This document shows, one piece after another, positions 7,698 through 15,286 of a stretch of DNA of 18,572 bases. A model generated the notes under the pieces. It saw only the letters and a program-made list of their open reading frames with translations, had not been told where the DNA came from and did not search any database. The position numbers and the translations under genes are program-made. Each line of letters opens with the position of its first letter. Position 1 is the stretch's first letter. Origin of the DNA: JBDNJM01 sp041687755 (lineage in GTDB: Bacteria > Planctomycetota > UBA1135 > GCA-002686595); the NCBI GenBank assembly GCA_041687755.1, contig JBDNJM010000084.1, forward strand, positions 1 through 18,572, written 5' to 3'.

Positions 7698-8031
7698 GGG
7701 TTTCGGGGTGTCGGGGCGCGGCCCGCAGGTCTGGGGTCAGAGGGCTCGATTCGCGCCTGAGTCAGTCTTTTGGGGGGACGACGCGCGGCCCGTTTTCTTC
7801 CCGCACGCCCCCTAAATCCGAGGGGTCTTCCGGTCACCCGAACGGACCTGGAAATTCGGGCTTCCCGGGGGCCTATACGGCTCCCGGGATAGCGCCCGTT
7901 GCTCACAGAGTGTGAATCCATGCGCGCAGCACCTTCCGTGAGCGCTCTGTCTACCGCTGGGGCGTCAGCCGATGGGCTCAAAGGCAACTGAGAGGCAATT
8001 CGGCTGGGCAACGCCATTGCTTCACAGCCTT
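7698..8031. other. Intergenic region with promoter of the two-gene envelope operon
   Basis: No gene is supported in these 334 bases. They hold an 11-bp hairpin (7863-7889) and a 13-bp palindrome TCACAGAGTGTGA (7903-7915). The minus-strand promoter for the operon starting at 7697 must lie here or upstream, but no convincing -35/-10 pair stands out. Confidence 0.4.
7863..7889 (-). terminator. Candidate hairpin terminator downstream of the 8583-8032 gene
   Basis: TCCCGGGGGCC at 7863-7873 pairs with GGCTCCCGGGA at 7879-7889 (11 bp, one G-U) around a TATAC loop. It lies about 140 bp after the stop of the minus-strand gene at 8032-8583 and before the next minus-strand start at 7697. No U tract follows, so it may instead be a leader structure. 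Confidence 0.35.
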
Positions 8032-8583
8032 TCAGACAGCTGTCGCCGCGGCCGCGGCCTTGACCTTCTCGGGCACGGGTCCGGGCAGCACGGACTCGAG
8101 CTTGAGCTGCTGGCCGATGAAAAAGCCGAAGATGACCAGCGGGAAGTCCAGGCGCCGGAAGACCTCGATCTTGGTGGTGGAGGAGCCCGGCTGGCTCATC
8201 GTGCGCATGATCTGGCCCGACTTGGGCGCATACAGCGACCAGCCGCAGCGCAGGCCCTCGACGGGCAGCAGGCGCAGGGGCTTGTTCGCGGTCGAGAACT
8301 CGACCTCGCGCGAAACGACGTTGGGGCGCAGGGAGGAGCCGAGCCACTCGCGGCGGTCGGTCCAGAGGGAGAACTGGCTGCGCAGCAGGCCGGGATCGCG
8401 GCGCATGGCGAGCTCCTCACCGGAGACCGGCTCCCAGTCGCCGTCGGTGATCAGGAAGCGCTTACGCTGAATCTTCAGCGTGCCGACCTCCTTAGATCCC
8501 TCGTCGGTGACCTGGGAGAACTTGTGTCGCGTGTTCCAGAAGCCGGAGCTCTTGACGTTGTAGATCGTGGCGTCTTTGGCCAT
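8032..8583 (-). CDS. Uncharacterised protein, possible LURP-one/Tubby-like fold
   Basis: This 183-residue protein has no signal peptide. It is beta-rich throughout: short alternating strands at 5-50 (ATIYNVKSS, TLKIQRKRFLITDGD), then 70-130. A hydrophobic segment at about 145-157 (LDFPLVIFGFFIGQQ) precedes an Ala/Lys tail. Twelve short strands around a C-terminal hydrophobic helix is the outline of the LURP-one/phospholipid scramblase/Tubby C-terminal superfamily, but I see no diagnostic motif and treat this as a guess. The alternative is an orphan lineage-specific protein with a C-terminal membrane segment. ATG 8583 (MAKDATIYN) is preferred over upstream codons that only add Pro/Arg-rich shadow sequence. 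It is probably transcribed alone. Confidence 0.65.
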   Translation of the reverse strand: MAKDATIYNVKSSGFWNTRHKFSQVTDEGSKEVGTLKIQRKRFLITDGDWEPVSGEELAMRRDPGLLRSQFSLWTDRREWLGSSLRPNVVSREVEFSTANKPLRLLPVEGLRCGWSLYAPKSGQIMRTMSQPGSSTTKIEVFRRLDFPLVIFGFFIGQQLKLESVLPGPVPEKVKAAAAATAV

Positions 8584-8754
8584 GGGAGTCGGCGGGTGAA
8601 GCCGCCGGGGGGCGGGGGCTCGGGGGGTGTGTGGGGGGCAGGCAAGGCCGAGCGGGGCTCTCGAGCCGGGCGCGCGGCCCGGGGATCCCGTCGACTGGGG
8701 AGGGCGCCGTGCCGGTGGGAGTGCCACAGGCTGGGGACGCGCCAGAAGGATAAC

Positions 8755-8789
8755 CCGATCACGAGGCCCGGGATGGGCCTCGTGATCGG
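8755..8789. terminator. 15-bp perfect stem terminator after the cysteine desulfurase gene
   Basis: CCGATCACGAGGCCC (8755-8769) pairs perfectly with 8775-8789 around a GGGAT loop. It lies 75 bp past the stop of the minus-strand cysteine desulfurase gene. On the minus strand the stem is followed by GTTATCCTTC, so it is weakly U-bearing. It separates that operon from the next minus-strand gene at 8583. Confidence 0.7.
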
Positions 8790-8863
8790 ATCCGCTTGGA
8801 CGGCTGGGCCGCGGCGGGCTCGGCGGTGGCTGGCGGGCGCTCTGAGGGGGGTCGGATCCCGGC

Positions 8864-10048
8864 TCAGATGGCGAGCGCCTGGAGCTGCTCGGTCGCCTGA
8901 ACGAGGGCGTCCAGGGCCGCGGCCAGGTCGGCGTCCGGAGTCTCCCGGGAGAGCGATAGGCGCAGGGTCGAGCGGGCGAGCTCGAGCTCGAGGCCCATCC
9001 CGAGCAGGACGTGGCTGGCTTTGCGCTTGCCGGTGCTGCACGCCGCGCCGGTCGAGACGCAGACGCCGAACTCGCCGAGCAGCATCATCAGAGCATCGGC
9101 CGAGAGGCCGGGCAGGGCGACGCTGCAGGTGTTGGCCGTGCGCGGGCTGCCCTGGCCGTGCACGACGGCTCCTGAGAGGCGGCGCTGGAGCTCGGCCTCG
9201 AAGCCGTCGCGGCGCGCGGTGAGCTCGGCCACGCGGCCCGCGTCCTCGGCGAATTCCGCGGCGAGCTCGGCTGCGCGCCCCAGGCCCACGATCGAGGGCA
9301 CGTCGAGGGTTCCCGCGCGGCGGCCCTCCTGCTGGGAGCCGCCGACGAACAGCGGGTCGAGCTCGAGGCCGGCGCGCACCCACAGCGCGCCGCTGCCTTT
9401 GGGCCCGTGGAACTTGTGCCCGCTGACCGAAGCCATGTCCACGAGGGATTCGGACAGGCGCAGGGGCAGCTTGCCGGCGGTCTGCACGGCGTCTAGGTGC
9501 AGCCAGGTCTGCGTCGCGCGGGTGCGCTCAGCGATGCGCTGCAGGATTTCTGGCCGGCAGATGACGCCGGTCTCGTTGTTGGCCCACAGCAGCGAGAACA
9601 GCGCGGTGCGCTCGTCGATCGCTTCCACCGCGGCGTCGGCGTCGAGTTGCCCGTCGCGATCGACCGGCAAGACGACAAGTTCACCGCCGACGCGCTCGGC
9701 CAGGCGCTCCATCGGGCTCAGCACGGCGGGGTGCTCGACCGCCGTCGTGATCAGCCTCGGACGCTCGACCAGGCGCGGAGCGGCCGCGCGGATCGCGGTG
9801 TGTAGCGACTCGGTGCCGCCCGCCGTGAAGAGCACTTCCTCGGGCGACGCGGCGCCGAACAAGCGCGCGAGCTGGGTGCGCGCGTGGGCCACGGCCTTGG
9901 CGGCCGGGCGCCCGGCGGGGTGCGGGCTGGAGGCGTTCCCGTACGTCGTCGAGAAGTACGGCAGCATCGCCTCCAGGGCCTGGGGCGCCAGGGGCGTGGT
10001 GGCGTTGTTGTCGAGGTACAGGAGCGGCGGCTGCTCGTGGGGCGTCAT
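8864..10048 (-). CDS. Cysteine desulfurase (NifS/IscS-type, class V aminotransferase)
   Basis: This 394-residue PLP enzyme converts cysteine to alanine, leaving persulfide sulfur for Fe-S clusters, thiolated tRNA or other acceptors. All landmarks are present. YLDNNATTPL (11-20) is at the N-terminus. His106 in VEHPAV stacks on PLP, and Asp186 is in LHLDAVQ. The Schiff-base Lys212 is in SGHKFHGPKG. The catalytic Cys337 is in VSTGAACSTG, aligned with the SGSACTSG loop of NifS/IscS. Length is normal for the family. A local variation is RRAGTLDVPSIVG where RSGTENVPGIVG is usual. The gene follows a MerR-type regulator by 14 bp, so the two are almost certainly co-transcribed. No scaffold protein (IscU/NifU/SufU) is in the window. 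Which sulfur pathway it serves cannot be told from sequence. Confidence 0.95.
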   Translation of the reverse strand: MTPHEQPPLLYLDNNATTPLAPQALEAMLPYFSTTYGNASSPHPAGRPAAKAVAHARTQLARLFGAASPEEVLFTAGGTESLHTAIRAAAPRLVERPRLITTAVEHPAVLSPMERLAERVGGELVVLPVDRDGQLDADAAVEAIDERTALFSLLWANNETGVICRPEILQRIAERTRATQTWLHLDAVQTAGKLPLRLSESLVDMASVSGHKFHGPKGSGALWVRAGLELDPLFVGGSQQEGRRAGTLDVPSIVGLGRAAELAAEFAEDAGRVAELTARRDGFEAELQRRLSGAVVHGQGSPRTANTCSVALPGLSADALMMLLGEFGVCVSTGAACSTGKRKASHVLLGMGLELELARSTLRLSLSRETPDADLAAALDALVQATEQLQALAI

Positions 10049-10062
10049 GGAACTCGTAGCGG

Positions 10063-10536
10063 CTAGAAGAGGGCTGCGAGGTCTTCGGGAAGCTCCTCGC
10101 GGGTGTGCGCGCAGGGCGAGCAGTGGTTGTTGACGGCAGCGGGCAGCTGGTCGCAGAGCTGGCAGTGGAGGAGCTTCGCGCGCGCGGCGGCGATGCCGGT
10201 GCGGCGCGCCTCGAGCTCGGCGATGCGACTCACAATCAGGCGCTCCTGTTCGGTCAGGGCGGCCTCCACGGCGGCCATGAACTCAGGTCGCTGGTCCACG
10301 CGATCACGCTGGGGGAGGATCTCGCCGATGCGCTCCAGCGAGAGCCCGAGGTCCTGCAGCTGGCGAATCCAGCGCAGCCGGTTGGCGTCTTCCGGCCGGT
10401 AGTAGCGGAAGCCGCCCTCGCTGCGCGCGGCGGGATGCAGCAGGCCGAGTTCCTCGTAGTAGCGCAGCGTTCGCAGGTTGGTGTCGCTGAGCCTGGCGAA
10501 CTCGCCAATCTTGAGCAGGTCTTTCTGGTGCGTCAT
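10063..10536 (-). CDS. MerR-family regulator with C-terminal CX2C-X10-CX2C cluster
   Basis: This 157-residue regulator has an N-terminal winged-helix domain (8-75). It shows the family hallmarks LKIGEFARLS, TLRYYEELGLL, GGFRYYRPED and the LGLSLERIGEIL segment. A dimerisation coiled coil (about 85-122) follows. The effector tail holds four cysteines, 125, 128, 139 and 142, in CQLC...CSPC, plus His124, His138 and His144. SoxR uses a different spacing (CX2CXCX5C) for its [2Fe-2S] cluster, and CueR-type metal sensors use two cysteines. This layout fits a Zn or Fe-S site but is not one I can name. It leads an operon with the cysteine desulfurase 14 bp downstream, which suggests sensing of sulfur, Fe-S or thiol status. 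Three tandem 13-bp repeats lie immediately upstream of ATG 10536. Confidence 0.88.
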   Translation of the reverse strand: MTHQKDLLKIGEFARLSDTNLRTLRYYEELGLLHPAARSEGGFRYYRPEDANRLRWIRQLQDLGLSLERIGEILPQRDRVDQRPEFMAAVEAALTEQERLIVSRIAELEARRTGIAAARAKLLHCQLCDQLPAAVNNHCSPCAHTREELPEDLAALF

Positions 10537-10910
10537 GGATAGGTCGCTGGAAAGTGTCGCCGGAAAGTGTCGCCGGAGAGTGCAGGCGCCTGGCGGACGG
10601 AGGGCGCGCCCGGGTCGCGCCCGGGGCGCGGGCCACCCCGCAGACCAGGGGTCCGTCGGGCGGCTTTGGAAACCGGCAGCGCTCCAGCATAAATCCTAGG
10701 GGGCCGCTAAGGGCACGGCTTCCCGGTGCATCGGCGGCGACCTCGCCCCGGTGCAGTACCCTGCGCCCACGAGCCCTGCCTCGCCGCGGTATCGACCCGC
10801 GGCCCGAGGGGGCCCGCTCGCCCCGGCCCGCTCCCACAGGCCGGCGCCGCTCCCGCTCCCGATGCCCGACTTCCCCGGCCCGACCGGGGGAGCCCACCCC
10901 GCCGCACCCG
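10537..10910. other. Divergent intergenic region between merR-type and fhs genes
   Basis: These 374 bases carry no supported gene. They must contain divergent promoters for the minus-strand MerR/cysteine-desulfurase operon and the plus-strand formate-tetrahydrofolate ligase. Present are three 13-bp tandem repeats at 10543-10581 and a weak plus-strand candidate promoter, TTGGAA at 10666-10671 and CATAAA at 10688-10693 with 16-bp spacing. The classic 19-bp MerR-operator promoter was not seen. Confidence 0.4.
10543..10581. repeat. Three tandem 13-bp direct repeats at the start of the merR-type gene
   Basis: GTCGCTGGAAAGT (10543-10555), GTCGCCGGAAAGT (10556-10568) and GTCGCCGGAGAGT (10569-10581) abut exactly and differ by one or two bases. 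They begin 7 bp from the ATG of the MerR-type gene. They may be operator half-sites, a leader element or a slippage product. Confidence 0.8.
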
Positions 10911-12593
10911 ATGACGCCTCCGACCCGCACCGCTCCCAAGACCAGCGCGGAGCTGGCCCACGACCTCGGCCTCTCCGATCAGGACTGGGTGCCCTACGGG
11001 CGCGGCATGGCGAAGGTCGACCACGCCCTCGCGGCGGCCGCGCCGCGGGCCGGCTCGCGCTACGTGCTGGTCACCGCCATCAATCCGACCCCGGCGGGCG
11101 AGGGCAAGACGGTCCACACGATCGGGCTCTCCATGGCCCTGGCGCGGGCGGGCAAGCGCGCCGTCGCGACCCTCCGCCAGCCCTCGATGGGCCCGGTCTT
11201 CGGCGTCAAGGGCGGCGGCGCGGGCGGCGGCGCCGCGCAGCTGCTGCCGATGGAGGCGATCAACCTGCACCTGACCGGCGACTTCCACGCCGTTGCCGCG
11301 GCCAACAACCTGCTCGCGGCGGCGCTCGACACGAGCCTGGTGCTCAAGAACCCGCTCAAAATCGATCCGGAGCAAGTGACCTGGCGTCGGGTGCTGGACG
11401 TCAACGACCGCGCTCTGCGCCACGTGCGCACGGGCCTGGGTGGCGCCAAGCATGGCGTGCCCCGCGACGGGGCCTTCGACATCACGTCCGCCTCGGAGGT
11501 CATGGCGATCCTCGCGCTCGCCGAGAACCTGGGCGACCTGCGCGCGCGGCTGGGACGCATCCGCGTCGGCCGCAGCCTCGCCGGCGATCCGGTCACGGCC
11601 GAAGACCTTGAGGTCGCCGGGGCGATGGCGGCGGTCATGCGCGACGCAATCGACCCGACGCTCGTCCAGACGGCGGAGGGCACGCCGGTGCTCGTGCACG
11701 CCGGACCCTTCGCCAACATCGCCCACGGCAACAGCAGCGTGATCGCGGACCGCATGGCGGCCGGGCTCGCCGACTACGTGGTGACCGAGGCCGGCTTTGG
11801 CGCGGACATGGGCGCGGAGAAGTTCTTCCACATCAAGTGCCGCCAGAGCGGGATGAAGCCGGACGCGGCGGTGCTGGTCGCGACCGTGCGCGCGCTCAAG
11901 GTGCACTCCGGCAACTACAAGGTGAAGCCGGGCCGCAAGCTGCCCGCGGAGCTGGGGAACGAGCACCTCGACAACCTCGGGGCGGGCCTTGCGAACCTCG
12001 AGGCGCACCTCGCGAACATGGCGGCCTTCGGGGTACCGGTGGTCGTCGCGATCAACCGCTTCCCGACCGACACGCCCGCGGAGATCGAGCTGATCAAAGC
12101 GCGGGCCCTGGCGGCAGGCGCGCGCGCAGCGGTCGAGAGCTTCGTGTTCGAGCGCGGTGGAGAAGGCGGTGAGGAGCTCGCCGCCGCGGTGATCGACGCG
12201 GCGGAGTCCGGCGAGGCGGACTTCAAGCCGATCGTGGATCCGGAGGCCAGCGTGCACCAGAAGATCGAGACCCTGGCAACGCGTGTCTACGGAGCCTCGG
12301 CGGTGCGCTACGCGCCGGAAGCGCTCGAGGCGCTCGAGCGCATCGGTGGCACCCCCGACGAGCGCCTGCCCGTGTGCATGGCAAAAACCCAGTACAGCCT
12401 CAGCCACGACCCGGCGCTGCTCGGACGCCCGACCGGCTTTGAGTTCGCGGTGCGCGAGCTGCGCACGCTGGCGGGCGCGGGCTTCTGCGTGCCGTTGGCC
12501 GGCGAGATCCAGACGATGCCCGGCATGGGGCGCCGCGCGGCCTACAAGGGCATCGACCTGGACGCGGACGGGAACATCACGGGCCTGGCCTGA
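10911..12593 (+). CDS. fhs: Formate-tetrahydrofolate ligase (10-formyl-THF synthetase)
   Basis: This cytosolic enzyme joins formate to tetrahydrofolate using ATP, feeding one-carbon units into purine and formyl-methionine synthesis. At 560 residues it matches the usual length of about 556. Visible are the P-loop TPAGEGKT (60-67), the first family signature around GVKGGGAGGGAAQL (98-111), TEAGFGADMGAEKFFHIKCR, the second signature VATVRALKVHSGN, and the late block PLAGEIQTMPGMG. The typical HGG of the second signature is HSG here. ATG 10911 is preferred because it gives the family length; the 119-codon upstream extension is low-complexity Pro/Arg. A GGGGGAG lies about 17 nt upstream, which is far for a Shine-Dalgarno. 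It is transcribed divergently from the MerR/cysteine desulfurase operon and ends at a strong hairpin, so it is probably monocistronic. Confidence 0.96.
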   Translation: MTPPTRTAPKTSAELAHDLGLSDQDWVPYGRGMAKVDHALAAAAPRAGSRYVLVTAINPTPAGEGKTVHTIGLSMALARAGKRAVATLRQPSMGPVFGVKGGGAGGGAAQLLPMEAINLHLTGDFHAVAAANNLLAAALDTSLVLKNPLKIDPEQVTWRRVLDVNDRALRHVRTGLGGAKHGVPRDGAFDITSASEVMAILALAENLGDLRARLGRIRVGRSLAGDPVTAEDLEVAGAMAAVMRDAIDPTLVQTAEGTPVLVHAGPFANIAHGNSSVIADRMAAGLADYVVTEAGFGADMGAEKFFHIKCRQSGMKPDAAVLVATVRALKVHSGNYKVKPGRKLPAELGNEHLDNLGAGLANLEAHLANMAAFGVPVVVAINRFPTDTPAEIELIKARALAAGARAAVESFVFERGGEGGEELAAAVIDAAESGEADFKPIVDPEASVHQKIETLATRVYGASAVRYAPEALEALERIGGTPDERLPVCMAKTQYSLSHDPALLGRPTGFEFAVRELRTLAGAGFCVPLAGEIQTMPGMGRRAAYKGIDLDADGNITGLA

Positions 12594-12927
12594 GCGGGAC
12601 CGGCCGGGTGCGCGAATCTGGGGCCGAAGCGCCCGCTCCTGAAGACTGAGGGGCGGGCGCTTCGGCTAGGGCAGGGCCCGTTGTTGGGGGTCAGGCCGCC
12701 GCGGGCTGAGGGGCCCGAGGCGCGGCGCGGTGGTGGAGGGGGAGAGCCGGAAGAGCCGGGGAGAGCGGGAATCTCGGGAGGGGATCGCCGTTGGGCCCGC
12801 TAGGGACGGGTCGGTCGGGAGCCCCAATGGAATCTGAGAGCGGTGCGTACCAAAGGTCTTGTTGACCGCGACCCGCCGACCTTGGCCGGCTCGGACCTGA
12901 ACCCCGCTCCTGGAGCCCTGCGTACCC
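12594..12927 (+). other. Intergenic region between fhs and the YugP-type peptidase gene
   Basis: These 334 bases hold the fhs terminator hairpin at 12624-12665 and then GC-rich sequence with no supported gene. The promoter for the downstream plus-strand peptidase should lie between about 12670 and 12927. A TTGACC near 12863 has no convincing -10 partner. Confidence 0.4.
12624..12665 (+). terminator. Hairpin terminator of fhs
   Basis: CCGAAGCGCCCGC at 12624-12636 pairs perfectly with 12653-12665 (13 bp) around a 16-nt loop, 31 bp after the fhs stop. There is no U tract, as for the other hairpins in the window. Confidence 0.7.
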
Positions 12928-13632
12928 GTGTACTTCGATTTGCCCTTCCTGTTCGTGACCCTGCTCGGCGCGGGCCTGAGCCTCTGGGCCCAGAGGCGCG
13001 TCAAGACGACCTTCGCGAAGTTCGCCAATGTTGGCGTGCGCTCCGGCATGACCGGCGCCGAGGCCGCGCGTGCCGTGGCCGTCGCCGGCGGCGCGCCCGA
13101 CGTCACCATCGAGCGCCACGGCGGATTCCTCTCCGACCACTACGATCCGCGCGGCCGCACGTTGCGGCTGTCGCCCGATGTCTTTGACGGCCGCTCGATC
13201 TCCTCGATCGCCGTGGCGGCGCACGAGGCCGGCCATGCGATCCAGCACGCCAACAACTACGCCTGGCTCGGCCTGCGCTCGAACCTGGTGCCTGCTGTCG
13301 GCATCGGCAACCGCATGTGGATGTGGGTGCTGATGGGCGGCGGCCTGCTGTCGGTGGCCCAGCCGGTCCTCGGCGGGGGGCTGATGATGCTTGGCGTGCT
13401 GCTGTTCGGGATGGTCGTGCTGTTCCAGCTGGTGACGCTGCCGGTCGAGTTCGACGCGAGCAACCGCGCGAAGGCGGTGCTGGCCCAGACTGGCATCGTG
13501 CAGACCCAGGAGGAGGCCCAGGGCGTTTCCGAGGTCTTGGGAGCGGCGGCGATGACCTACGTCGCGGCGGCCGCGGCGGCGATGATGCAGTTCCTCGTGC
13601 TGCTGATGCGCGTCGCGGGGAACCGCCGCTGA
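12928..13632 (+). CDS. YugP-type membrane zinc metallopeptidase
   Basis: This 234-residue integral membrane protein belongs to the YugP/zinc peptidase (neutral zinc metallopeptidase) family. An N-terminal hydrophobic segment (about 5-20) precedes a cytosolic-side domain with the hallmark SDHYDPRGRTLRLSP (69-83). Next comes the zinc site AAHEAGHAIQHA, with HExxH at 99-103. Two hydrophobic segments (about 130-150 and 152-170) lead to LPVEFDASNRA (171-181), a family-conserved stretch that may contribute another metal ligand or substrate contact. A last hydrophobic segment (208-228) closes the protein. Length fits the family (about 225-235). Start is GTG 12928, chosen because YugP proteins begin MYFD or MFFD just as here; GGAG lies 12 nt upstream. 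Substrate is unknown in the family generally. Confidence 0.92.
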   Translation: MYFDLPFLFVTLLGAGLSLWAQRRVKTTFAKFANVGVRSGMTGAEAARAVAVAGGAPDVTIERHGGFLSDHYDPRGRTLRLSPDVFDGRSISSIAVAAHEAGHAIQHANNYAWLGLRSNLVPAVGIGNRMWMWVLMGGGLLSVAQPVLGGGLMMLGVLLFGMVVLFQLVTLPVEFDASNRAKAVLAQTGIVQTQEEAQGVSEVLGAAAMTYVAAAAAAMMQFLVLLMRVAGNRR

Positions 13633-13691
13633 TCGGGAGGGCGCAGCGAACTCTGGCCGCTGCGGCCCGCTCCCAGCGCCCGGCTCGGCTC

Positions 13692-13715
13692 CGCGCCCGC
13701 TCCCCAGCGGGCGCG
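13692..13715 (+). terminator. Hairpin terminator of the YugP-type gene
   Basis: CGCGCCCGCT (13692-13701) pairs perfectly with 13706-13715 around CCCC, a 10-bp GC-rich stem 60 bp after the stop codon. No U tract follows. Confidence 0.55.
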
Positions 13716-13862
13716 CAGCTCCTCCTGGGGCTCGCTCGGCGTCGATTCGTGGCCGGGTCCGAGCCCGGGACGCGAGGCCGCACATGGGCTGCGGGCATCG
13801 GAGGCTAGGATGGGCGAGCCCTCCCATCCCTCTCGCGACCCGCGCCTCGGCGCCGCCCTTTT

Positions 13863-13877
13863 GGAGAAGCTCCTTTG
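13863..13877 (+). promoter_or_regulatory. Ribosome binding site supporting a TTG start for pgi
   Basis: GGAGAAG at 13863-13869 lies 7 nt (measured from GGAGA) ahead of TTG 13875-13877. This is one of the few good Shine-Dalgarno matches in the window. It supports the TTG start over the in-frame ATG at 13920. Confidence 0.5.
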
Positions 13878-15281
13878 GAGATCAATCAGGACCCGATCCG
13901 TTTCGACTACACGAACTGCATGGCCGACGTCGTCGGTGCCGAGCACGGCATCACGTCGGAGGAGCTGGCCGCGTACGCGGGCCCCAGCCGCGCAGCTCTT
14001 GCGGCCGTCCAGGCGCGCCGCACGAAGGACCTGCGCTGGATGGACCTGCCGTATCAGGCCGAGGTGCATGCGGAGATCCGCGCCTTCGCGGAGTCCGTCC
14101 AGGGGCGCTTCGAGAACGTCGTCGTGCTCGGCATCGGGGGCTCCGCGCTGGGCAACATCGCGCTGCAGACCGCGCTCAACGGCCCGTTCCACGACATCGC
14201 GCCGCCCGCGGGGCAGCCGCGGCTGTACGTCTTGGACAATGTCGATCCTGAATTGATCGCGCCGTTCCTCAAGGCCTGCGATCCGTCGAAGACGATCTTC
14301 AACGTGATCAGCAAGTCGGGCGGCACGGCCGAGACGATGTCTCAGTTCCTGCTGTTTCGCGACGCGCTGATCCGCGCGGTCGGCGAGGACAAGCACGGCG
14401 AGCATCTCGTCATAACGACCGACGCCAAAAAGGGCGTGCTGCGCGAGATCGTGAACGAGCAGGGCTACACGAGCTTCATCGTCCCCGACGGTGTCGGCGG
14501 CCGCTTCAGCGTGCTCTCCCCCGTTGGCCTCGTGCCGGCGGCCCTGATGGGCATGGACACGGAGTCCTTGCTGGCGGGCGCGGCGGCCATGGACGAGCGC
14601 TGCAAGGGGCAAACCTTCGAGGAGAACCCGGCGCAGGTGCATGCGGCCGTGCAGTCGCTGATGCAGCTCAAAAAGCATAAGCCGATCGCCGTGACGATGT
14701 CCTACAGCCATCGACTGAAGGACTTTGCCGACTGGTACGCGCAGCTGCTGGCGGAGTCCATCGGCAAGCGCAAGGGCACCGACGGCAGCGACGTGTTCGC
14801 CGGCCCGACGCCCGTGCGCGCGGTGGGTGTGACCGACCAGCACAGCCAGGTGCAGCTGTACGTCGAGGGCCCGTTCGACAAGTGGTTCACGCTGCTGTCG
14901 GTCGAGGAGCCCGAGCACAGCGTGCCGATCCCGCACGCGTTTCCGGACAAGCCCGCCGTCGCCTACCTCGGCGGCCGCAGCCTCCTCGAGCTGTTCCGGG
15001 CGGAACGCGACGGCACGCGCATCGCGCTGACCGAAGCGGGCCGGCCGAACGCGACGCTTTCGATGAAGACCGTCAACGCGCACACGGTGGGGCAGTTCAT
15101 CCAGCTGCTGCAGGTCTCTGTGGCATTGATGGGCGAGCACTACGGCGTCGACGCGTTCAACCAGCCGGGCGTCGAGGCGGGCAAGATTGCCGCCTACGCC
15201 CTGATGGGCCGCGACGGCTACGAGGCGCGCGCAGGAGAGATCGCCGAGGCGACCGCCAAGCACACGCCGAGGTCGGTCTGA
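13875..15281 (+). CDS. pgi: Glucose-6-phosphate isomerase
   Basis: This cytosolic enzyme interconverts glucose-6-phosphate and fructose-6-phosphate in glycolysis and gluconeogenesis. At 468 residues it is the shorter Bacillus/Thermotoga-like form rather than the roughly 550-residue enterobacterial form. Seen in order are VLGIGGSALGN (84-94), the sugar-phosphate site ISKSGGTAET (145-154) and signature one DGVGGRFSVLSPVGL (205-219). The catalytic Glu294 is in LLAESIGKR, His323 is in TDQHSQ, and Lys437 is in NQPGVEAGK. All catalytic residues are intact. The TTG start is supported by a Shine-Dalgarno and yields MEINQDPIRFDY; the later ATG would remove the N-terminal strand. The next gene starts 5 bp after the stop, so pgi leads a three-gene cluster. 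Confidence 0.96.
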   Translation: MEINQDPIRFDYTNCMADVVGAEHGITSEELAAYAGPSRAALAAVQARRTKDLRWMDLPYQAEVHAEIRAFAESVQGRFENVVVLGIGGSALGNIALQTALNGPFHDIAPPAGQPRLYVLDNVDPELIAPFLKACDPSKTIFNVISKSGGTAETMSQFLLFRDALIRAVGEDKHGEHLVITTDAKKGVLREIVNEQGYTSFIVPDGVGGRFSVLSPVGLVPAALMGMDTESLLAGAAAMDERCKGQTFEENPAQVHAAVQSLMQLKKHKPIAVTMSYSHRLKDFADWYAQLLAESIGKRKGTDGSDVFAGPTPVRAVGVTDQHSQVQLYVEGPFDKWFTLLSVEEPEHSVPIPHAFPDKPAVAYLGGRSLLELFRAERDGTRIALTEAGRPNATLSMKTVNAHTVGQFIQLLQVSVALMGEHYGVDAFNQPGVEAGKIAAYALMGRDGYEARAGEIAEATAKHTPRSV

Positions 15282-15286
15282 CGCCC

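Noticed and set aside
10666..10693. TTGGAA and CATAAA as a plus-strand promoter for fhs
   Set aside because: Both boxes match the consensus poorly with a 16-bp spacer and lie over 200 bp from the start. I mention it only within the intergenic entry.
10554..10910. 119-codon N-terminal extension of fhs
   Set aside because: It is Arg/Pro-rich and low in complexity, overlaps the tandem repeats, and would make the protein far longer than its family.
10707..12407. 566-codon minus-strand open frame opposite fhs
   Set aside because: It is His/Arg/Gly-rich shadow sequence across a fully conserved formate-tetrahydrofolate ligase.
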